Positions 59,373 through 64,000 of a stretch of DNA of 64,000 bases are shown piece by piece. The position numbers and the translations under genes are program-made. Source of the DNA: Gnetum montanum (lineage: Eukaryota; Streptophyta; Gnetopsida; Gnetales; Gnetaceae); contig MNCI01034697.1 in assembly GCA_015680685.1 (NCBI GenBank), positions 1,436,516-1,500,515 of the forward strand. The letters run 5' to 3'. The notes below the pieces were generated by a model. It searched no databases and was not told the DNA's origin. It worked only from the letters and a program-made list of their open reading frames with translations. Every line of letters starts with the position of its first letter. The stretch's first letter is position 1.

Positions 59373-60956
59373 GATAAAAGAGTACTAGTTAATGTGCAAT
59401 AGACCAAACCTTACCATGATTCTAGAATGGTTAATGCATATTACACATCTGAGAGAGGATGACCTCGTTCATTATTTCAGATCTCCTCCTTTCAACTTAG
59501 TCATGGGGGAGATGGCCACCTATGCTGATCAATCAAGGCCCTGAGTTCTTTTGAATTTTTTTTACACATTTTTGTTTTACAAATTTCTTTAACTTTTCTT
59601 GTTTTTGTTTTGCAACATCGTTCATACTTTTTTTTTTGTTTATTCGTGTGTTTGTTTATTTTGTTAAGTTTGTCACCTAATAAGTGCTCCTAGAGATGGT
59701 ATGAACTGTATTCCATTAATTGCTAATGTTTGGTTTTTACCTTTGAGTGATAATGTTGATACTAAGGTATGGTTCTTTTGATATAATAGGTAATAAGTCC
59801 ACATCATCCATACATCCATGAACTTCTATGGTCTCTCTTGGCTTGGAACTGTACAATCCCTTTCTTTCAATAATAAGAACTATCAACGAATCGGTGATTG
59901 GGCATTTCTCAAACTAAGGAAGGACTCAAGGTTTGAAAAGGGTGTGACTTCAAGGGCATTTGATGCTTTTTTGTGCTAGCCATTCTCTTGGGTGCTTGGA
60001 TGTTGTCTTCTTGAGTCTTTCATACCATTTCGATGCTGCTCCATTATTGGGAAGCTGAAATAATAAAAATAATAAGTCTTTGCATGGTGTGGTTCTCACG
60101 CAAAACACAAAAAAAAGGTGAGAATTCAAATCACATCCCTTAGATGAAATAATCATCTGGGCTACAAGCACTAGTTATGGAACTAAACAAACATGTTCCC
60201 TCTAACTAAGGCCCTTCTCGCTTCCTACTTTCTCCTTGTTCATTTCGTTGGAATGGTGGTGACTTTGTGATGAAGACATTCGTGTTACTTCAGGAGGATG
60301 GATTGGCCGAACGTATTAATGCGAAGTGATTGGAGGTGGTTTGTTTAAGGCTGGATTTGGAATAAGATCTACTAAGTCACATTAACCATTAATACATAAA
60401 GGGTTGTACATCACCTTGTTCTTGAGACTCCATTCCATTTCTCTTCTTTCCACCATTCTTCCTCCATTTCTCATCTCATTGTCAATTGTATCAATAGTCC
60501 ATATTTTGGTTGATGCATTATTTTCTTTTTGGTAAATTCTTGTGGTTAAGACTTTAACTCTTGCTTCCCAATGACATTTCTAGAGCCCACAGACTCTTTG
60601 AATGTGGTATTGTCAAGGCATTAAGGGCATGAGTCTGCTTTGGGGAGGACCCACTGGCATTCCTATTTGGGACATCATTTAAATTCTTTCCCTTAAAAAT
60701 TTTTGCAATCAACATTTATTTTTTTCATTACCATCCCTAACATCCATTTTATTGGCGTGGCCGTTGTTTCTTTTTCTCCATCTCTCTTATTCCTTTTCTT
60801 TTTCTCCATTCTCTCGCTACTAGAGGTTCACTCTCAGTTGTGGGGGTTTTTTGTCCAATTTTTTCGATTTTCTCTAAACCCCTACACCTCATTTAGTCAC
60901 CAATATTATATCTCCAAATCTGCATCAGCCATATCACAACTCAGCCCACAGGCATC
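59373..60956 (+). other. Element D 3' non-coding tract
   Basis: Matches B 31385 down to about 29790 in reverse complement. The AGTCATGGGGG motif is at 59499-59509, and a degenerate AGTTGTGGGGG near 60836. No ORF is conserved. It ends near 60956 in the middle of homology, before the expected polypurine tract. Confidence 0.8.
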
Positions 60957-60976
60957 GTAAGGAAAGTTGTCTACCC

Positions 60977-61928
60977 GTGCTTGATTTAAACAACTTTTTC
61001 AAGTTTTCAGGAGGCTATGATTTAGATTTGCAACAACATTTACAAGCCTTCTACGATTCCTGTAGATGGAACAATATTGATAATGGGTGGAAAAAACTTA
61101 AGCTATTTCCTTTGACACTCGTGGGCCAAGCAAAAGTATGGTATAGGTCGTTAAAACTAAAATCAATTCGACGTTGGCCGAAAATGGTAGAACTTTTCAA
61201 CGAAAGATATCAAACCTATGCGAGAGTGTCAGCCTTGAGGAGACAAATCCAAGAATAGAAACAAGTGCCATGAACCCTTGGACATGGCCTTAGAAAGATA
61301 TTATGCACTGTTAAACAATTGCCCAGGCCATGGGTTCTTCGAGGAGAGGCTAATGTACCATATCATAGATGGGCTCTGTAATGAAACAAGGGAGACCCTA
61401 GGGATGTATGCCCAAGGTCAACTATATGAGCTACAAACCCATCAACTCCAAGAGCTTATTAAGAGGATAGCAAAAGAATAAGGAGAAATAACTAAATGGG
61501 AGAATGTTGAAGGTTCTCAACAGGACCAAAATCTAAACTTAACAAGGGTTCATGATCATGACTAGGAGAAATCAACTCACTTCAAGGAGGTGGAATCATC
61601 TTTGCCAATCCTACAATCACTAGATGAAATTAAGGCAGAGATTAATAAGATGATAGACTAGGTACATAGAAGATATGGAGAATATGCCAACATTATTAGA
61701 GGAAAAACTATGCCAAATCGAGAAACAGGACAAGACACCACGCGACAATCGAAACAAAGGGTAGAAGAGAATAAGGATAAGAAATCAACTACCAATCATA
61801 TGTATCAATGTAACGTCTATCTATACGATCACCCCAAAGGCCAATGTCCAATTTTGTCACATTTACATGAGCATTGGGGAGGAATGCTACATCCATATTT
61901 TGTACAGAAATATCAGGTTCAACGATAG
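60977..61928 (+). pseudogene. Element E Gag domain and zinc knuckle remnant
   Basis: Open segments 60977-61258, 61278-61481 and 61710-61928. The Gag core is clear: FKFSGGYDLDLQQHLQAFYD, WKKLKLFPLTLVGQAKVWYR, FNERYQTYARVSALRRQI, then YALLNNCPGHG and MYAQGQL. The zinc knuckle (61809-61847) reads CNVYLYDHPKGQCPILSHL: the second Cys is Tyr (TAT for TGT), but the first Cys, the His and the last Cys keep the CX2CX3HX4C spacing. Frame breaks occur near 61258 and 61481. Confidence 0.85.
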
Positions 61929-62120
61929 TGGTTAAAACCTTAGTCGTGAGGGAGGCCACCGCCAACTAGACCATACCCTTCATATGTCCCAACACCAAAT
62001 TCTTATTATGTTCAACACCTTGTTTCTCCAACGGGATTAGCATCCTCTACCTCACCTCATCATTATCATTCTCCTGAGTATTATCCACCAATGTCCTCTC
62101 CAACAAGATAACCACCTCAT

Positions 62121-62705
62121 GTGCCTTACACTTCTCCTCAACCTCAATATTCTCATACTTCATCCCCTTCTACATCACCACCAGCTATGCTAGAAGATTT
62201 TGCACCACAGCACCAACCCACAAACATTACTTGTTCTGCTACTATCAACAACAATGAAGGTCCTTCACAACATCGAAGGTGTCCCTTCTTTAGACACGAC
62301 TATCGAAAGGGACACCAAAGTTCAGAAACCACTGCATCCACCAACTTAGCACAAATCCAACATTGTGGTGCATCTTCCTCTTCAAACCCAATGCCTCATG
62401 TTACCTTACCAAGGGCACCACTCAATACTCCAACAACCATGGGGCCCAATGAATATTGCCACATGGGGAGACATGTTGATCCTTGCATACCATCTTACGG
62501 TCACAAGTACCATAGTGGGTCAACTCATAAATTAACCACATCTTATAACTTGATCCACTATGTCAACTCTAATCAAGTGTGTGAACCGCAATGGGGTAAG
62601 TATGACCAGGTCCCAATATTTTCAACGTGCAAGGATCCCCACCTTCCATTTATTAATTCTAGCCATGCTCAACCGTTTAGTTATGGGGGGTATCCTCCAT
62701 TCTAA
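62121..62705 (+). pseudogene. Element E proline-rich linker ORF
   Basis: A 194-residue open frame rich in Pro, Ser, Thr, His and Tyr (SPQPQYSHTSSPSTSPPA). It occupies the place of the Gag-protease linker of the other elements. It ends FSYGGYPPF with a stop at 62703-62705, next to AGTTATGGGGGG, a variant of the recurring motif. No protease motif follows. Confidence 0.6.
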
Positions 62706-64000
62706 CAACACACAATTAATAAATGTTTTTCTGTTTCTTTAATTTTTCAACTTTTTGTTTTCCAGTTTTTCACCTTTTAATTTATTTTTTTATCTTTTTG
62801 TCTTTTTATCTTCTTATATGAGTAATCTCGTCTACGAATAAAACACTCATGTGGCTCGTTGGTTGAGGTGTGTTCTATGTTACTGAGTCTCGAGTGATCA
62901 ATTATTTGGACAGTGAGCCCATTACACCCACTCATCCACTCTATAAATAAGAAGTTCTGTTCGAGGGTATAGTGATATTCTTGACATTCTTAAGACTTAA
63001 AATTAATTTTGTGCTCATTATGCCCAGAGTGAAAAATGATGGACTAAGAGGGAATGGCCAGGGTGTGACATCAAGGGAACTTATGGATTCTTTTTGGTGA
63101 CATCTGTGGATGCTATCATGTAGCTTGGTTAGACTAAGATCCTTGTAGATCTAACAAAAAATGGGAGTAAGAGTATTAAAGGCATCCAATAAAGAACCTA
63201 ACGCTATTCTAGGGGGTCCCACTGGAAAGACATGCACCCATGCCTGAAGGTAGGTGGCTTCTTTGGATTATGTACTACTTCAAAAGAAAAGAAAAGAAAA
63301 GAAGAGTGTGGCAAAGCGGCCAAAAAAAAGTATGCCACAAAGAAATTCCAATTCACTCCTCCCTTGCACAAAATGTCAAGTGATCATACACCTTACTATC
63401 ATGGTGCTCTTATGGTTGTCCATTATTGGATGAAACAATGTGATGTCACTGATCGGAGGAATGGACTTGGTCTTGATCTTGGAGCGACGGGCTAATGACA
63501 CATTAATCATGCGCTACACTCAAGATTCATTGTGCCCTGAGTTAGTTACCTCATGTCCCAATCTCTGCAATCCCTTCTCTGATTCATCCCATCTCACTGT
63601 TCGTGTATTTATGACTCGTGTCTTATGTAGCATTGAATTCATACCTCATCACAGTGGTATCAACATGTGTGTGTTTTGTTGCATTGGTATAGATTACATT
63701 TAACCCTTCTAGTGCCTACAGACATCTTAAGGTGTGGTTACACAAGGGCATGTAGGTTGGAACCTACTTTGGGGAGGATCCACTTGCGTGACTTTTGTAA
63801 TTTGTACTTGTTGCACACCACCACATCATCTTATACCCTTCAATTACTTCATTGCCAAATCTATTCTTTTCTTTGTCATCATTTTATCAAACGTTCCTCA
63901 AAACGAGGTCTGACATTAAACTTTTAGGGCAACTTCCTTGAAAAATTTCTAACTCTAAAATCACACTAAGTAAAGAATTCAGTATTTATTAAAGGAAATG
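62706..64000 (+). other. Element E 3' non-coding tract
   Basis: A T-rich stretch (62720-62820) is followed by sequence collinear with C 47170 down to about 46150 in reverse (GTGACATCAAGGGAACTTATGG, TCCTTGTAGATCTAACAAAAAATGG, GGAAAGACATG, CTTTGGGGAGGATCC). Short ORFs here are incidental. No LTR is reached before the window ends. Confidence 0.7.

Larger units (their letters stand above)
55107..60956 (+). mobile_element. Ty3/gypsy element D: deletion derivative lacking RT, RNase H and integrase, 3' LTR missing
   Basis: Plus-strand relative of A and B. It has a 5' LTR (55107-55919), primer site, gag and protease. Sequence passes directly from the protease-RT linker into the region just after integrase at about 59372, then runs through the 3' non-coding tract. 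Compared with B, about 2.8 kb is gone. It ends abruptly near 60956, where a different element's gag begins, so there is no 3' LTR. Confidence 0.85.
60957..64000 (+). mobile_element. Gypsy-type element E: gag and 3' tract only, pol absent, runs off the window
   Basis: Begins inside a Gag domain with no LTR or primer site. Gag (60977-61928) and a Pro-rich linker (62000-62705) are followed directly by sequence homologous to the element C 3' non-coding tract. Protease, RT, RNase H and integrase are all missing. It is a non-autonomous or rearranged copy from a lineage closer to C than to A, B and D. Confidence 0.75.

Noticed and set aside
1-64000. CRISPR arrays, bacterial operons or phage genes.
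   Set aside because: Intron-containing plant genes and plant LTR elements make this nuclear plant DNA. The repeated palindromes are in LTRs and do not have a spacer-repeat layout.

Overview
This window is nuclear DNA of a land plant with a large, repeat-rich genome. A gymnosperm would fit, but the sequence alone does not prove it. It holds two intact intron-containing plant genes near the left end. Almost everything from about 18.4 kb to the right end is LTR-retrotransposon sequence, decayed, nested and rearranged. A 13-base N gap at 45562-45574 shows that this is a draft assembly.

Left 18 kb. Two genes for STAR1/ABCI17-type ABC nucleotide-binding subunits lie head to head about 10.5 kb apart: one on the minus strand (2132-3908), one on the plus strand (14428-16332). 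Both have three exons, the same intron positions and phases, an identical 188-base exon 2, and a full set of ATPase motifs. They are an inverted duplicate pair that differ mainly at the N-terminus. An old, complete Ty1/copia element (6301-11219) has inserted between them. It still has LTRs, an initiator-Met-tRNA primer site and a polypurine tract, but its coding region is broken. Pieces of gypsy-type LTRs in opposite orientations fill the first 1.4 kb. A decayed LINE-like reverse transcriptase tail lies at 17.7-18.4 kb.

18.4-54.5 kb. Three large Ty3/gypsy elements lie on the minus strand. They use a tRNA-Asp-type primer site and have an F-[MI]-D-D RT motif with flanking residues like the Athila/Tat group. 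Element A (18698-28756) sits inside one LTR of element B (18451-38387), with a perfect CTAAG target duplication. A damaged copia fragment (38388-41321) follows. Element C (41322-54519) is an older and longer relative with an extra open-frame region and coiled-coil-like remnants downstream of integrase.

55.1-64 kb. Two plus-strand relatives are deletion derivatives. Element D (55107 to about 60956) keeps its LTR, gag and protease but has lost RT, RNase H and integrase. Element E (about 60957 to the end) keeps gag and a proline-rich linker, followed directly by 3' non-coding sequence. D and E are fused without any LTR between them.

The most interesting signals are shared by the gypsy group. 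The LTRs carry a GC-rich palindrome cluster (GATATCGCG/CGCGATATC) next to the U3 terminus. An AGTCATGGGGG motif recurs at four places per element, one of them the normal polypurine tract. Gag has an unusual zinc knuckle (CX2CX3HX4C followed by P-I-x-x-H-L), an uncharacterised N-terminal module and an Arg/Ser-rich segment. Pol-less derivatives have also formed. No known cellular pathway other than the ABC subunits is encoded here.
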